Assembly (NCBI RefSeq): GCF_007754155.1
Contig: NZ_CP037423.1
Coordinates: forward strand, 9,854,938 to 9,918,937
DNA: 64,000 bases
From: Stieleria neptunia
GTDB lineage: Bacteria > Planctomycetota > Planctomycetia > Pirellulales > Pirellulaceae
Reading direction: 5' to 3'
In this document: positions 1 through 7,600 of the stretch, in pieces
Numbering within the stretch: position 1 is the stretch's first letter
Layout of the letters: each line of letters opens with the position of its first letter
Made by a program: the position numbers and the translations under genes
Notes under the pieces: model-generated
Told to the model about the DNA's origin: nothing
Database searches by the model: none
What the model saw: only the letters and a program-made list of their open reading frames with translations

Positions 1-2
1 AC

Positions 3-491
3 TTGGCGTGCCACGCGACTCTCCAGCGCGGGCGAGACGCCTTTGCCGAACCCGAATTGAGCAAGCGAAACATGCAAGCCGACGCGGGGCGAATCGTCTC
101 GACCAAGCAACTTTTTCTTAGGGGCACAGTAGAGCGCTGTGGCCCAGAACAGCATGCCGCCGAGCAAACGAACGGCGACCCTAGTCTCGCGCCCTTTCTG
201 AAGCGGTCTTGAGAAGTTGACCCGACTCGATTGGCATGCCTTTTCAAAACCTTTTTCGATCATGGTCGCGGAGATCAGCCCGGCGACGACCATGTCCGCA
301 CCGCGGGCAAAGGCATCATGGATGGTTCTTTCCAGCGTTGCGAGTTGCTCGGGATGATCTGAGATCCGTTGTTTCCAGAGCGTAACTTTGGGAACCAACT
401 GAGCGTAAAAGAGCGCGAGCATTTCTTCGGCCGACTCAATCCGTTCACCATTCTCTTGCCCCATGTCTAGTCCTTGCATTGTCGTCGGCAT
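3..491 (-). CDS. N-terminal part of an ISKra4-like transposase (cut by the window edge)
   Basis: An open frame of about 163 codons starts at 491 (or the in-frame ATG at 479) and runs off the left edge without a stop. It begins MPTTMQGLDMGQENGERI and contains a helical N-terminal part (about residues 15-85) followed by a segment ending VGLHVSLAQFGFGKGVSPAL. That segment resembles the stretch of ISKra4-family transposases in which a Gly-rich linker is followed by 'yPxLaaLGi...tPaL...v.r'. The catalytic domain would lie outside the window, so the family call is from memory of the N-terminal pattern only. The gene starts about 20 bp from the stop of the cassette lipoprotein gene, exactly where that cassette's attC should be, so the element probably inserted between gene and attC. 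Confidence 0.5.
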   Translation of the reverse strand, partial: MPTTMQGLDMGQENGERIESAEEMLALFYAQLVPKVTLWKQRISDHPEQLATLERTIHDAFARGADMVVAGLISATMIEKGFEKACQSSRVNFSRPLQKGRETRVAVRLLGGMLFWATALYCAPKKKLLGRDDSPRVGLHVSLAQFGFGKGVSPALESRVARQ

Positions 492-512
492 CCTTGCTAG
501 GCGAGTGGAAAA

Positions 513-1004
513 TCATCCTTGAATCGCCCAAGATACCGTCAACACCGGATCCAGAAACAGCAGCCAAGCCCCCGACGGGTTGCTAGCAAAAACGTCAACT
601 AAATGGGAATGCACCCGTTGTAATTCGGCATTGCTGACGTGGAAAGCGGAGAGCCCAATTGAAGGACTGTAGACCCAAAGCGTTCCACGCTCCGATTGCC
701 GTAGACTCTGAGGCTCAAAGCTGGCGCGCCCACCCTCGATCGAAACAGGCACTATGACTCGATCAAGTCCGGCAAAAACGTCAGATAGCCTTAAGACGAC
801 CCTGACGTCTTGCACGCGTTTGCCTTTGTCGTCCACAACCTCGACACTGAATTCGTTTGAGGTTGGTGTGGAACGAAAATCAAGACTTGCCTGTACAAAT
901 GCAATTGGTTTCGCGTCACGAGAAGTCGATGTCGATTCTCCACATCCAAACACGAACAAGGAACAGGATAGGGATAGTGCTGACCAAACGACAGATCGGT
1001 CCAT
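513..1004 (-). CDS. Cassette-borne hypothetical lipoprotein
   Basis: 163 residues from the ATG at 1004; an upstream in-frame ATG at 1073 would add a non-hydrophobic leader and hide the signal. The N-terminus MDRSVVWSALSLSCSLFVFG followed by Cys21 is a lipoprotein signal with lipobox VFGC, so the mature protein is probably lipid-anchored. The rest is a Ser/Thr/Val-rich, probably beta-rich domain (about residues 35-163) with no recognised family. It is the leftmost recognisable gene of the cassette array and its upstream boundary is the R' box of the attC at 1077. Its own attC is missing because a transposon starts directly after its stop, so its last residues may have been changed by that insertion. 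Confidence 0.55.
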   Translation of the reverse strand: MDRSVVWSALSLSCSLFVFGCGESTSTSRDAKPIAFVQASLDFRSTPTSNEFSVEVVDDKGKRVQDVRVVLRLSDVFAGLDRVIVPVSIEGGRASFEPQSLRQSERGTLWVYSPSIGLSAFHVSNAELQRVHSHLVDVFASNPSGAWLLFLDPVLTVSWAIQG

Positions 1005-1076
1005 GAGGAAATTGACGCGATGAAGAAATCGTGGAAATGTAGTGTCGCTCACGTGAATTTCAGTTCTTGCCAAGTC

Positions 1077-1166
1077 GACGAACGGCAGGCATCACCGAGA
1101 TCGCGCGATAGATCCGACACTTTGAAAACGCCGACTCGCGATCTTCGGTGGATGCCATGGTTATCG
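1077..1166 (-). other. attC site 1
   Basis: On the plus strand it runs from R' box GACGAAC to R'' box GTTATCG. The arm GGCATCACCGAGATCGCG pairs with the other arm, which carries two extra bases (C and A on the minus strand) on the side next to gene 1161-1538. The stop codon TAA of that gene lies within the R'' box. Confidence 0.8.
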
Positions 1167-1538
1167 CCTCTCGTCAATCCCTTCGGGCCACCAAGCGTCG
1201 GCAACTTCCGTCAGTTGAAGACGCCCGTCGGGATCGTGGGAAGTAACATACCATTTCGTCGCAATAAAAGCCATTTCACCTGCCCTCGCATCCTGGTGAC
1301 GGCTCAGCCAATCCGACTTGGATTTTGCGGCATGTTGTTGGATGTCGTAGCGTGCGTAGAACGAATCCATCGTCACGCTGTGTTTAGCGTGCATGAAATC
1401 AACAGCTGCTCGCGCGCACAAATCAATCGCTCGGCGTTCAGCATCCGTGACCCGATCGGAGCCGACCAAGGATTCGAGTATTGGGCCGATCTTGTCGAAG
1501 TCAAGTTCGTCTCGATCATCTTGCGAAAGCATTGGCAT
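1161..1538 (-). CDS. Cassette gene, hypothetical protein (125 aa)
   Basis: Starts MPMLSQDDRDELDFDKIGPI at 1538, shortly after the R' box GTTATCG (1566-1572 on plus), as expected for the first gene position of a cassette. It ends with TAA inside the R'' box CGATAAC of its own attC; the two boxes are exact complements. The protein is soluble, acidic and mostly helical in appearance (residues 10-70), with a C-terminal Trp-rich tail (WYVTSHDPDGRLQLTEVADA). No known family is recognised. Cassette genes of this size often lack close homologues. Confidence 0.6.
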   Translation of the reverse strand: MPMLSQDDRDELDFDKIGPILESLVGSDRVTDAERRAIDLCARAAVDFMHAKHSVTMDSFYARYDIQQHAAKSKSDWLSRHQDARAGEMAFIATKWYVTSHDPDGRLQLTEVADAWWPEGIDERR

Positions 1539-1566
1539 TGCCGCGAAAAATCGAATCTCTAATTGC

Positions 1567-1646
1567 GATAACGGCGGTGGTCACCGCGTCGGCGCGATGG
1601 ACCAGAACTCAAAAACAAACTCTACTCGCCGACTGCGGTGCACCGG
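1567..1646 (-). other. attC site 2 (R'' box deleted)
   Basis: It has R' box GATAAC and both inner arms (GTGGTCACCGCGTCGGCG and its partner with extra G and A). After CACC at 1641-1644 the sequence jumps to GGTCGG. In sister sites a stretch ending in GTTCACG follows here, so about 13 bp including R'' are missing. Confidence 0.7.
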
Positions 1647-2026
1647 TCGGCCACGACGACAGCCCGAGCCATCGCCGCTCTTTGTCAATGTACTCGATCG
1701 GAATCGTCGTGGGAAATCGAGTCACCCAATCAGCGGTCGGCACTTCAGGCGTCGGTTTGTCTTGGATCGTACTCGTACTCAGCATTGCGGTACTCGTGCT
1801 CGTACTCGATCGCCAGGCGTCGGTTTGCCTTCGCCGGCCGAGTCGACCGCGCACCTATCGAACCGTGACATCAAATGCGAAACCCAGGAAACGGAGGTTC
1901 GATGACATCCGGTGGGCGACCTTCGGGTCACGATCAAACGACGGCGAATCAATTGCCACAAAAGAACGCGAGAAGACGCGAAAGCAGAAGTGGGCGCTGT
2001 CGTCAGGCGTCGGTTAGCAGCGTGAA
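1572..2026 (-). repeat. Repeat cassette copy 1 (no convincing gene)
   Basis: About 455 bp delimited by R boxes. The body (1647-2021) is shared by about a dozen cassettes in this window. It contains two direct copies of CAGGCGTCGGTTTG flanking a GTACTC-rich stretch, and ends near the upstream R' with GGCGTCGGTTAGCAGCGTG. Short ORFs exist in several frames but differ between copies. This copy is probably immobile because its attC lacks R''. Confidence 0.75.
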
Positions 2027-2110
2027 CGGCGGTGGTCACCGCGTCGGCGCGATGGACCTAAACTCAAAAACAAACTCAACTCGCCGACTGCGGTGCACCA
2101 CATAGTTCAC
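2022..2110 (-). other. attC site 3
   Basis: R' GTGAAC and R'' GTTCAC are exact complements. The inner arms GTGGTCACCGCGTCGGCG and CGCCGACTGCGGTGCACCAC pair, leaving an extra C and T on plus (G and A on minus) unpaired. Confidence 0.8.
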
Positions 2111-2494
2111 GCGTCCGGCCACGACGACAGCCCGAGCCATTGCCGCTCTTTGCCAATGTACTCGATCGGAATCGCCGTGGGAAATCCAGTGTCCCAATCT
2201 GCGGTCGGCACTTCAGGCGTCGGTTTGTCTTGGATCGTACTCGTACTCAGCATTGCGGTACTCGTGCTCGTACTCGATCGACAGGCGTCGGTTTGCCTTC
2301 GCCGGCCGAGTCGACCGCGCACCTATCGAACGGTGACATCAAATGCGAATCCCAGGAAACAGAGGTTCGATGACATCCGGTGGGCGTCCTCCGGGGCACG
2401 ATCCAACGACGGCGAATCAATTGCCACAAAAGAACGCGAGAAGACGCGAAAGTAGAAGTGGGCGCTGTCGTCAGGCGTCGGTTAGCAGCGTGAA
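2027..2494 (-). repeat. Repeat cassette copy 2
   Basis: A 468 bp unit in tandem with copy 1 and nearly the same sequence, including the GTACTC-rich stretch between two CAGGCGTCGGTTTG motifs (2214-2296). It has an intact attC (2022-2110). No reading frame is kept across all copies. Confidence 0.75.
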
Positions 2495-2598
2495 CGTCTA
2501 CGTTCACCTGCTTAGCGGCGGCGAACGTTGGCGGGTGAGTGGGCTTGGTGGCACTTCGTTGCCCCTGATGCTAAGTCGGGTGCAACGTTTGGTTGAAC
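2490..2598 (-). other. attC site 4 (long type)
   Basis: About 109 bp from R' GTGAAC to R'' GTTGAAC. The arm ACGTTCACCTGCTTAGC pairs with GCTAAGTCGGGTGCAACGT on the other side, leaving extra C and T on plus unpaired. The centre is longer than in the common type. It belongs to the first IS91-like transposase cassette. Confidence 0.75.
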
Positions 2599-4023
2599 GG
2601 GCCTTGCGTTCGGCCCCGTCGTCGCGGGACCGGCTCGGCCATCGGTTTAGTACTTTACCAGTTCGATTGACCCCGAGCTGGGGTTTTAGGCGGTTGGCAG
2701 TGAAGAACACTCCGACCCGGGCGCGCACCTTCGGTAGCGTCGGTGGCACTTGCTGTCCGTTGTCAACTTCTCCAGCGGCCTCATGCGGCTTGCCCTCGTT
2801 TCTCTCGCCAGCCAAACGCTTCACTCGGTGGCCCACGGCCGGCCGCGAATTCGTGATGCGAGACTAACCGCTTGCCGCACACCGGACACGTGCAAGCATC
2901 AAGCATCCCGGCCGACTCGCACCACTCTTGCCAGCTCAACGGCTCTTCCGACTCCGGCGGTGCCACGCCGAGGGCACAGCGGGCCTCATCGATCCGACTG
3001 TGCTGGTTGCCGCTGTAGAGCCCGTAGCCGCGAACCGTCTGGAAACGACGCGGCGGAACGTGCAACAACCAGCGACCGAGGAATTGATCGATCGGCACTT
3101 CCGCCACCCCCTGACGCTTGCCGTCGCCTCCGTCCTGCGTCCCAATCCGATAGCGAAAGACGACCTTGTCGTCACGAATGCCCAGCAACCTTGAGTTGCC
3201 GATCGGGCCACCTTTGATGTACCGAGCCAGGTAGGTCGCCACTCCCGAACCGTCTCGGTAGGCGTCGAAACTCTTGACGTTCCACGGTTTGCCACTCAGC
3301 TTGGCCAACGTCCTCTTGAAGTCGTTGGGGCTGATCGAGTCAGGCAGTTTGATCTCACCCGATCGAACCTTTTGCTGGAGCATTGCCTTGAACTTGCCGC
3401 GAAACTTGATCATCAAGACTTTGCGGGGCAGCAAACAATTCTTCTGAGGGCGGAGCCACGTTCCGTCATCAGACAATCCGCCGGCGGTGACGATGCAATG
3501 CAAATGCACGTGCGGCATTAAGGTCTGGTTCCAAGTGTGCAGGGCGGCCAGGATTCCGGGCTTTGCACCGAGGTACTTGGGGTCGTCGAGTAGCTGGCAG
3601 AGCGTTTCCGTTGCCGCGGCGAACAAGGTGTTGGCGTACGCTGCTTTGTTGAAACGCCAAATCGGATTCAGTTCGCTCGGCAGGGTGAAGACGACGTGGT
3701 GATGCGGGCAGGGCAGGAGGCGTTGCTTCGATCTTGCCAGCCACTGTTCACGAGGCACCCAAGCACACTGGGGGCAGCAGCGATGCCGGCAGGAGTTGTA
3801 GGCGATGCTGTGATAATGACCGTCGGGACAACTGTTGACGTGCCCGCCGAGCGTTCGGGTACGGCAATGCTGGATGCACCATGCGGCGTGAAGCATGTCC
3901 CGCGAAACACGGAAACGCGCCGCGAACGAGTCGAAGTAGCCTGCGAAGATTTCTTGAAGCGTGATGGCCATTGGCACCTCGCAATCGATGTTGGCAGGTC
4001 ATCCCCCCGCAAGGCCAGTTCAA
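2495..4023 (-). mobile_element. IS91-like element carried as a cassette, copy 1
   Basis: A 1,529 bp unit running from the R' box GTTCAAC at 4018-4024 to attC site 4, whose R'' box is GTTGAAC (exact complement). It holds one transposase gene on the minus strand. It is diverged from the three other copies in this window and uses a different attC from copies 2 and 4. It can be read as an IS91-family element that targets the GTTC/GAAC core of attC, or as a true transposase cassette. Confidence 0.7.
2781..3977 (-). CDS. IS91-family HUH transposase, copy 1
   Basis: 398 residues, a normal length for the family. It catalyses single-strand, rolling-circle-type transposition through a 5'-phosphotyrosine intermediate. 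Visible parts are an N-terminal helical region (1-35), a zinc-binding region with C..GH and CRHRCCPQC (about 37-78), the HUH metal motif in HVHLHCIVTAGG (about 157-168), the YLARYIKGGPI segment with candidate nucleophile tyrosines (about 250-260), and a second CPVCGKRLVSHH zinc knuckle near the C-terminus. The frame is intact. It is about 85-90% similar by eye to the three other copies. The start MPMAITLQEIF at 3977 is 41 bp downstream of the R' box. Confidence 0.85.
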   Translation of the reverse strand: MPMAITLQEIFAGYFDSFAARFRVSRDMLHAAWCIQHCRTRTLGGHVNSCPDGHYHSIAYNSCRHRCCPQCAWVPREQWLARSKQRLLPCPHHHVVFTLPSELNPIWRFNKAAYANTLFAAATETLCQLLDDPKYLGAKPGILAALHTWNQTLMPHVHLHCIVTAGGLSDDGTWLRPQKNCLLPRKVLMIKFRGKFKAMLQQKVRSGEIKLPDSISPNDFKRTLAKLSGKPWNVKSFDAYRDGSGVATYLARYIKGGPIGNSRLLGIRDDKVVFRYRIGTQDGGDGKRQGVAEVPIDQFLGRWLLHVPPRRFQTVRGYGLYSGNQHSRIDEARCALGVAPPESEEPLSWQEWCESAGMLDACTCPVCGKRLVSHHEFAAGRGPPSEAFGWREKRGQAA

Positions 4024-4107
4024 CGGTACGGTTCAGCGGGGCCGCGCGAACGACTTACCACTTCAAAAACGCCAACTCGCGGCCTCCGTTGCAACCGATG
4101 GTTACCC
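4018..4107 (-). other. attC site 5
   Basis: R' GTTCAAC, R'' GTTACCC. The arm CGGTTCAGCGGGGCCGCG pairs with CGCGGCCTCCGTTGCAACCG, leaving extra C and T on plus unpaired. The TAA stop of gene 4102-4686 lies in R''. Confidence 0.8.
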
Positions 4108-4686
4108 GCTATTCTCCGGGTTCGGCAGACCGTCAAGGTCAAGATTGACATTGTGTATTCTTGCATTCAAAAACACTCGCTTCAACGCAACCTGGACGAT
4201 GTCATTGACTGGCATTTCAATTGTCGTTCCGGTCTTGGTTGTGCCAACAATATACCGCCGCCTATTCTCGCCTTCCAGCTTGCTCGTCAGAGCCAGACGC
4301 TCCAACTCACGAAAATCAATGGAAACGGAGACAGGATCTGACCTCGTCCCCCACTCGGAATACACTTCGTTAGGGGTCACACGAACATGTTGGTTTGACA
4401 TGTCGGACGTTAAAGCAAACCAGCCAGCGTACAGAGCGAAACCAAAGAAGAAGAGCGAACATAAAGCCGCGATACGGCCTAGCCGGGCGATAAATACGCC
4501 GGAAGCTAGCAAGAACCCCGCGAATGGCAGGATCAACCAAGCAAAATTGTGTTTGACGCGGTATGTGTAGGTGTCGCCACTCTTCTCGATACCAATCAGG
4601 TCGGCGAGCATCCAGATCGCCATCGCAACGAACACAAGAACGAAGGGCGACATTGTCGCAATGTATTTCAGCTTGACATTCGACAT
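4102..4686 (-). CDS. Cassette gene, small membrane protein with three predicted helices
   Basis: 194 residues from ATG 4686 (MSNVKLKYIATMSPFVLVFV), 44 bp after the R' box GTTACCC; upstream in-frame codons cross the neighbouring attC and are rejected. Three hydrophobic segments are visible (about residues 10-30, 45-65 and 70-90). A soluble C-terminal domain of about 95 residues follows (VRVTPNEVYSEWGTRSDPVS onward, alternating strands and helices), resembling PH-like or DUF3592-type membrane-anchored domains only loosely. Its R' and R'' boxes (GTTACCC/GGGTAAC) match each other. Function unknown. Confidence 0.6.
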   Translation of the reverse strand: MSNVKLKYIATMSPFVLVFVAMAIWMLADLIGIEKSGDTYTYRVKHNFAWLILPFAGFLLASGVFIARLGRIAALCSLFFFGFALYAGWFALTSDMSNQHVRVTPNEVYSEWGTRSDPVSVSIDFRELERLALTSKLEGENRRRYIVGTTKTGTTIEMPVNDIVQVALKRVFLNARIHNVNLDLDGLPNPENSG

Positions 4687-4729
4687 TGATAGTCGCTGGT
4701 AGAAGTGACAACGCGCGAGGCAGTCAGTC

Positions 4730-4820
4730 GGGTAACGGCGGTGGTCACCGCGTCGGCGCGATGGACCTGATCTCAAAAACAAACTCAACTCGCCGACTGC
4801 GGTGCACCACTTGGTTCACG
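4730..4820 (-). other. attC site 6
   Basis: R' GGGTAAC, R'' GTTCACG; common-type arms GTGGTCACCGCGTCGGCG / CGCCGACTGCGGTGCACCAC with two unpaired extra bases. Confidence 0.8.
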
Positions 4821-5164
4821 CGGTCGGCCATGACGACAGCCCGAGCCATCGCCGCTCGCGGCCAATGTACTCGATCGGAATTGCCGTGGGAAATCGAGTA
4901 TCCCAATCAGCGGTCGGCACTTCAGGCGTCGGTTGTCAGCGTTGGCATCGACAGGCGTCGGTTTGTCTTCGTCGGCCGAGTCGACCGCGCACCTATCGAA
5001 CGATGACATCAAATGCGAATCCCAGGAAACGGAGGTTCGATGACATCCGGTGGGCGATCTTGGGGTCACGATCAAACGACAGCGAATCAATTGCCACAAA
5101 AGAACGCAAGAAGACGCAAAAGAAGAAGGGTGCGCTGTCGTCAGGCGTCGGTTAGCAGCGTGAA
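4736..5164 (-). repeat. Repeat cassette copy 3
   Basis: A 429 bp copy in which the GTACTC-rich stretch is replaced by GTTGTCAGCGTTGGCATCGA between the two GGCGTCGGTT motifs. The rest matches the other copies. Body 4821-5159, attC 4730-4820. Confidence 0.75.
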
Positions 5165-5249
5165 CGCTACGGATCACGCGGTCGCCGCGCGAGATCGTCC
5201 ACTTCAAAAACGACGACTCGGCGACTCGTCGTGCATCCGATGGTTATCC
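5160..5249 (-). other. attC site 7
   Basis: R' GTGAAC, R'' GTTATCC. The arms CGGATCACGCGGTCGCCG and CGGCGACTCGTCGTGCATCCG pair with three extra bases on the gene-proximal arm. Confidence 0.75.
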
Positions 5250-5274
5250 CCTGCCGTGTTTACCGCCTGTGTCA

Positions 5275-6006
5275 TTAGGAAATGAACAGGTCTAGCCAAT
5301 GCTGCTCCAGTTGTGCCGTCAACATCAAGTTCGTGCGATCACCCCACCAATCGTATCGAGTCGCGTGATCGCTCGGAAGAAAACCAAGATCAACTGAAAT
5401 CTCAAGTGACTTCAAGAGGTCCCGGATACTACCAGATCCTGGTGTCGATGACTCAAACGGGGTTACGTCACTTGGATCGTACGCCATCATAATTGCTTCC
5501 TCGAAATCCATCGTCGAATACCAATCTTGACGGACGGTGAACATTCGCGCGCAGAACGCCCCAAAATCCTCGAGTACATCAAAGTGCTCGCCGCCAAACA
5601 GCCCAAAGTAGATAGACGATGTTTGGCCGTTGATCGGTATCCTACCGGCGCGGATCAGAAACCCTGGGGCGGACCATCTCGCAATAAGTTCATCCGGGTT
5701 GTCTAATGTCGTTGGCACAACGGTATCTGAATGAATGATCTGGCTGGAACCTAGGTCGATGTTTGTAGCGGAAGGAGTCTCAGCAAATCGCATGTCAAAC
5801 GAACGACACTGCTCTCGTGCGAATTCAGAAACGGATTCAAAATCTTGCGAGTGAGAAAAGTCATCTCGTAGGAATTGGAGGCATACGAGTGACTCCAGCC
5901 CACCCTTTCGCAATTGGCAGTACGACGGATCGAGCCACTCGCAAGTGAAACCAAGACGTGAGACCTCAGCCTCAAAAAGTGAAGTTAATTTGGAATCGGA
6001 GTCCAT
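5275..6006 (-). CDS. Cassette gene, hypothetical protein (243 aa)
   Basis: Starts MDSDSKLTSLFEAEVSRLGF at 6006, 28 bp after the R' box GTTATCC, and stops 26 bp before the complementary R'' box. A soluble acidic protein with mixed strands and helices; residues 1-60 look like a small alpha/beta unit (SRLGFTCEWLDPSYCQLRKG). It has no signal peptide or membrane segment. No family is recognised; the size and style recall polyimmunity-type cytoplasmic proteins often found in cassette arrays, but there is no specific motif to support this. Confidence 0.55.
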   Translation of the reverse strand: MDSDSKLTSLFEAEVSRLGFTCEWLDPSYCQLRKGGLESLVCLQFLRDDFSHSQDFESVSEFAREQCRSFDMRFAETPSATNIDLGSSQIIHSDTVVPTTLDNPDELIARWSAPGFLIRAGRIPINGQTSSIYFGLFGGEHFDVLEDFGAFCARMFTVRQDWYSTMDFEEAIMMAYDPSDVTPFESSTPGSGSIRDLLKSLEISVDLGFLPSDHATRYDWWGDRTNLMLTAQLEQHWLDLFIS

Positions 6007-6033
6007 GTATCTGTCAGGTTGGAATTCGTCTGG

Positions 6034-6124
6034 GGATAACGGCGGTGGTCACCGCGTCGGCGCGATGGACCTAAACTCAAAAACAAACTCAACTCGCCGA
6101 CTGCGGTGCACCACATAGTTCACG
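6034..6124 (-). other. attC site 8
   Basis: R' GGATAAC, R'' GTTCACG; common-type arms with two extra bases on the minus strand (G, A). Confidence 0.8.
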
Positions 6125-6510
6125 CGTCCGGCCACGACGACAGCCCGAGCCATCGCCGCTCTTTGTCAATGTACTCGATCGGAATCGCCGTGGGAAATCC
6201 AGTGTCCCAATCAGCGGTCGGCATTTCAGGCGCCGGTTTGTCTTGGATCGTACTCGTACTCAGCACCGCGGTACTCGTACTCCTACTCGAATCGACAGGC
6301 GTCGGTTTGTCTTGGTCGACCGCGCATCTATCGAACCGTGACATCAAATGCGAATCTTAGGAAACGGAGGTCCGATGACATCAGGTGGGCCGAGTTCAGC
6401 CACAACGTTCTGCAGCGTGGGCGACCGGCATTGGTCTGTTTGCCTTCCAGTCGAGTACGAGTAGGAGTACCGGCTGACGCCTGAGTACGAGTACGATTTG
6501 GGAGCGCGAA
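6040..6510 (-). repeat. Repeat cassette copy 4
   Basis: A 471 bp copy whose end near the upstream R' differs from copies 1-2. After GATGACATCAGGTGGGCC it carries an ACAACGTTCTGCAGCGTGGG stretch and a block of GAGTACGAGTA motifs (6454-6499). Its R' is CGCGAAC while its R'' is GTTCACG, one mismatch from full complementarity. The same end variant appears at 11,460-11,580 and 25,600-25,725. Confidence 0.7.
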
Positions 6511-6594
6511 CGGCGGGCATAACCGAGACGCGGCGAACGACTCACCACTTCAAAAACCTCGACTCCGCGTCTTCGGTTCATGCCATGGTTCGCC
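6505..6594 (-). other. attC site 9
   Basis: R' CGCGAAC, R'' GTTCGCC. The arm CATAACCGAGACGCGG pairs with CCGCGTCTTCGGTTCATG, with two unpaired bases. It begins 2 bp after the stop of gene 6596-7123. Confidence 0.85.
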
Positions 6595-6595
6595 T

Positions 6596-7123
6596 TCATT
6601 TCTTTGCCATCGTCACGAAATAAAAAAACAAAATGAAGCATACAACGCCAGCAATCCAATACCTTACAGCGGTGACCCGATCTTTCTCATCCAGGCATTC
6701 TTGATCTAAGAGATCGTCCAGATTGCTGCGAATACTTTCTCGACAAGGTCCGCAAACAGGGTAGAGGTTTTGAATGAAAGTGTCGTCAGTCAAGTTCAAA
6801 TCAGAGCGATCAGATGAGATCCAATGCTCGAACTCCATGCTGTAGGTCAACTTGTCATTTGCATTAAGCGATTCTGAGCAGAAGTAGCATTTTCCTGGGA
6901 ACGCAAAGTAAAGGGGCGGATAGTCGGCAAATCGCCATGCGAAATCGCACCGATCACAGAAATGAGTTGGTGCGTGAATGGAACACTCCTCACCGCCATA
7001 GACGCATCGAGCAGGCAAATCTTCTTGAAGCGGGAAACCATAGACGATTTGGGTCGACGTCTGCCTTCGGCACATTGGGCAGTGAATCGCCGGTGACGAT
7101 TGGAGGTCCGAGTGAATTACCAA
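6596..7123 (-). CDS. Cassette gene, zinc-ribbon protein with C-terminal membrane helix
   Basis: 175 residues. The TTG at 7123, 12 bp after the R' box, is chosen as the start because the first Cys pair (IHCPMCRRQ, residues 13-20) would be lost with the later ATG. Cys pairs are at CPMC (about 14-17), CDRC (about 56-59), CYFC (about 78-81) and CGPC (about 125-128), suggesting two zinc-binding knuckles. A hydrophobic helix (WIAGVVCFILFFYFVTM) occupies the last 20 residues, giving a tail-anchored topology. The R boxes GTTCGCC/GGCGAAC match. The family is unknown. Confidence 0.55.
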   Translation of the reverse strand: MVIHSDLQSSPAIHCPMCRRQTSTQIVYGFPLQEDLPARCVYGGEECSIHAPTHFCDRCDFAWRFADYPPLYFAFPGKCYFCSESLNANDKLTYSMEFEHWISSDRSDLNLTDDTFIQNLYPVCGPCRESIRSNLDDLLDQECLDEKDRVTAVRYWIAGVVCFILFFYFVTMAKK

Positions 7124-7135
7124 GTTTCTTTAAGA

Positions 7136-7225
7136 GGCGAACGGTAGGGTTCAGCGGGGCCGCGCGAACGACTCTCCACTTCAAAAACGTCAACTCGCGG
7201 CCTCCGTTGCAACCCATGGTTCGCC
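7136..7225 (-). other. attC site 10
   Basis: R' GGCGAAC and R'' GTTCGCC are exact complements. The arms GGGTTCAGCGGGGCCGCG and CGCGGCCTCCGTTGCAACCC leave G and A unpaired on minus. Confidence 0.85.
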
Positions 7226-7353
7226 GCTTTACGACAGTTGCCGCGGGAGAAGACGTGAGTTGCAGTCGGTTCGGCAACAAGGCCGCATGTGATTGCATTA
7301 TAGGATGCCGCGGGTGACAACGCGACAGGATTCCGAATGCAGCGTCGACCATG
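7226..7353. other. Cassette 3' segment without a gene
   Basis: 128 bp between attC site 10 and the stop of gene 7354-7572. It contains ACAACAAGG/GCCGCATG-type composition and no convincing ORF. It is unusually long compared with neighbouring cassettes, whose genes stop within 30 bp of attC. Confidence 0.4.
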
Positions 7354-7572
7354 TCATCGCTTCTTTACGCCCAGCACCAAGTCAACGATCTCGGCAAAGA
7401 AGATGAATGGAGACATTAGGATGAATACGATCAAAGTTAATCCCAAATGATCCCATGAGTTCCAGACGATGTAGATAAGGACTGCGGAGTATGTCGTGAT
7501 CTTGAACAGCGTGCGGAGCGAAAACTGCGGTCTCTGCACGGATGTTTGTTCGTCGTTGGATTCTTCGCTCAT
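7354..7572 (-). CDS. Cassette gene, small membrane protein (72 aa)
   Basis: Starts MSEESNDEQTSVQRPQFSLR at 7572, 29 bp after the R' box. The longer frame upstream runs through attC site 11 and is rejected. Two hydrophobic segments (about residues 27-45 and 48-66) suggest an integral membrane protein with a short cytoplasmic N-terminus. The 'RPQFSLRTLF' start is reminiscent of many small planctomycete membrane proteins. Function unknown. Confidence 0.55.
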   Translation of the reverse strand: MSEESNDEQTSVQRPQFSLRTLFKITTYSAVLIYIVWNSWDHLGLTLIVFILMSPFIFFAEIVDLVLGVKKR

Positions 7573-7600
7573 ACACGTGGCCAGGTGCCGGGATTCCGTC

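Noticed and set aside
2107..2322. Small ORFs in the repeat cassettes (for example ending IEYIGKERQWLGLSSWPDA)
   Set aside because: The C-terminal peptide recurs in several copies, but upstream frames shift between copies and the start is not conserved. Conservation is at the DNA level, so no CDS is called.
1572..2494. CRISPR array
   Set aside because: The repeats are 430-470 bp with conserved bodies and palindromic sites, not short repeats with unique spacers. No cas genes are present.
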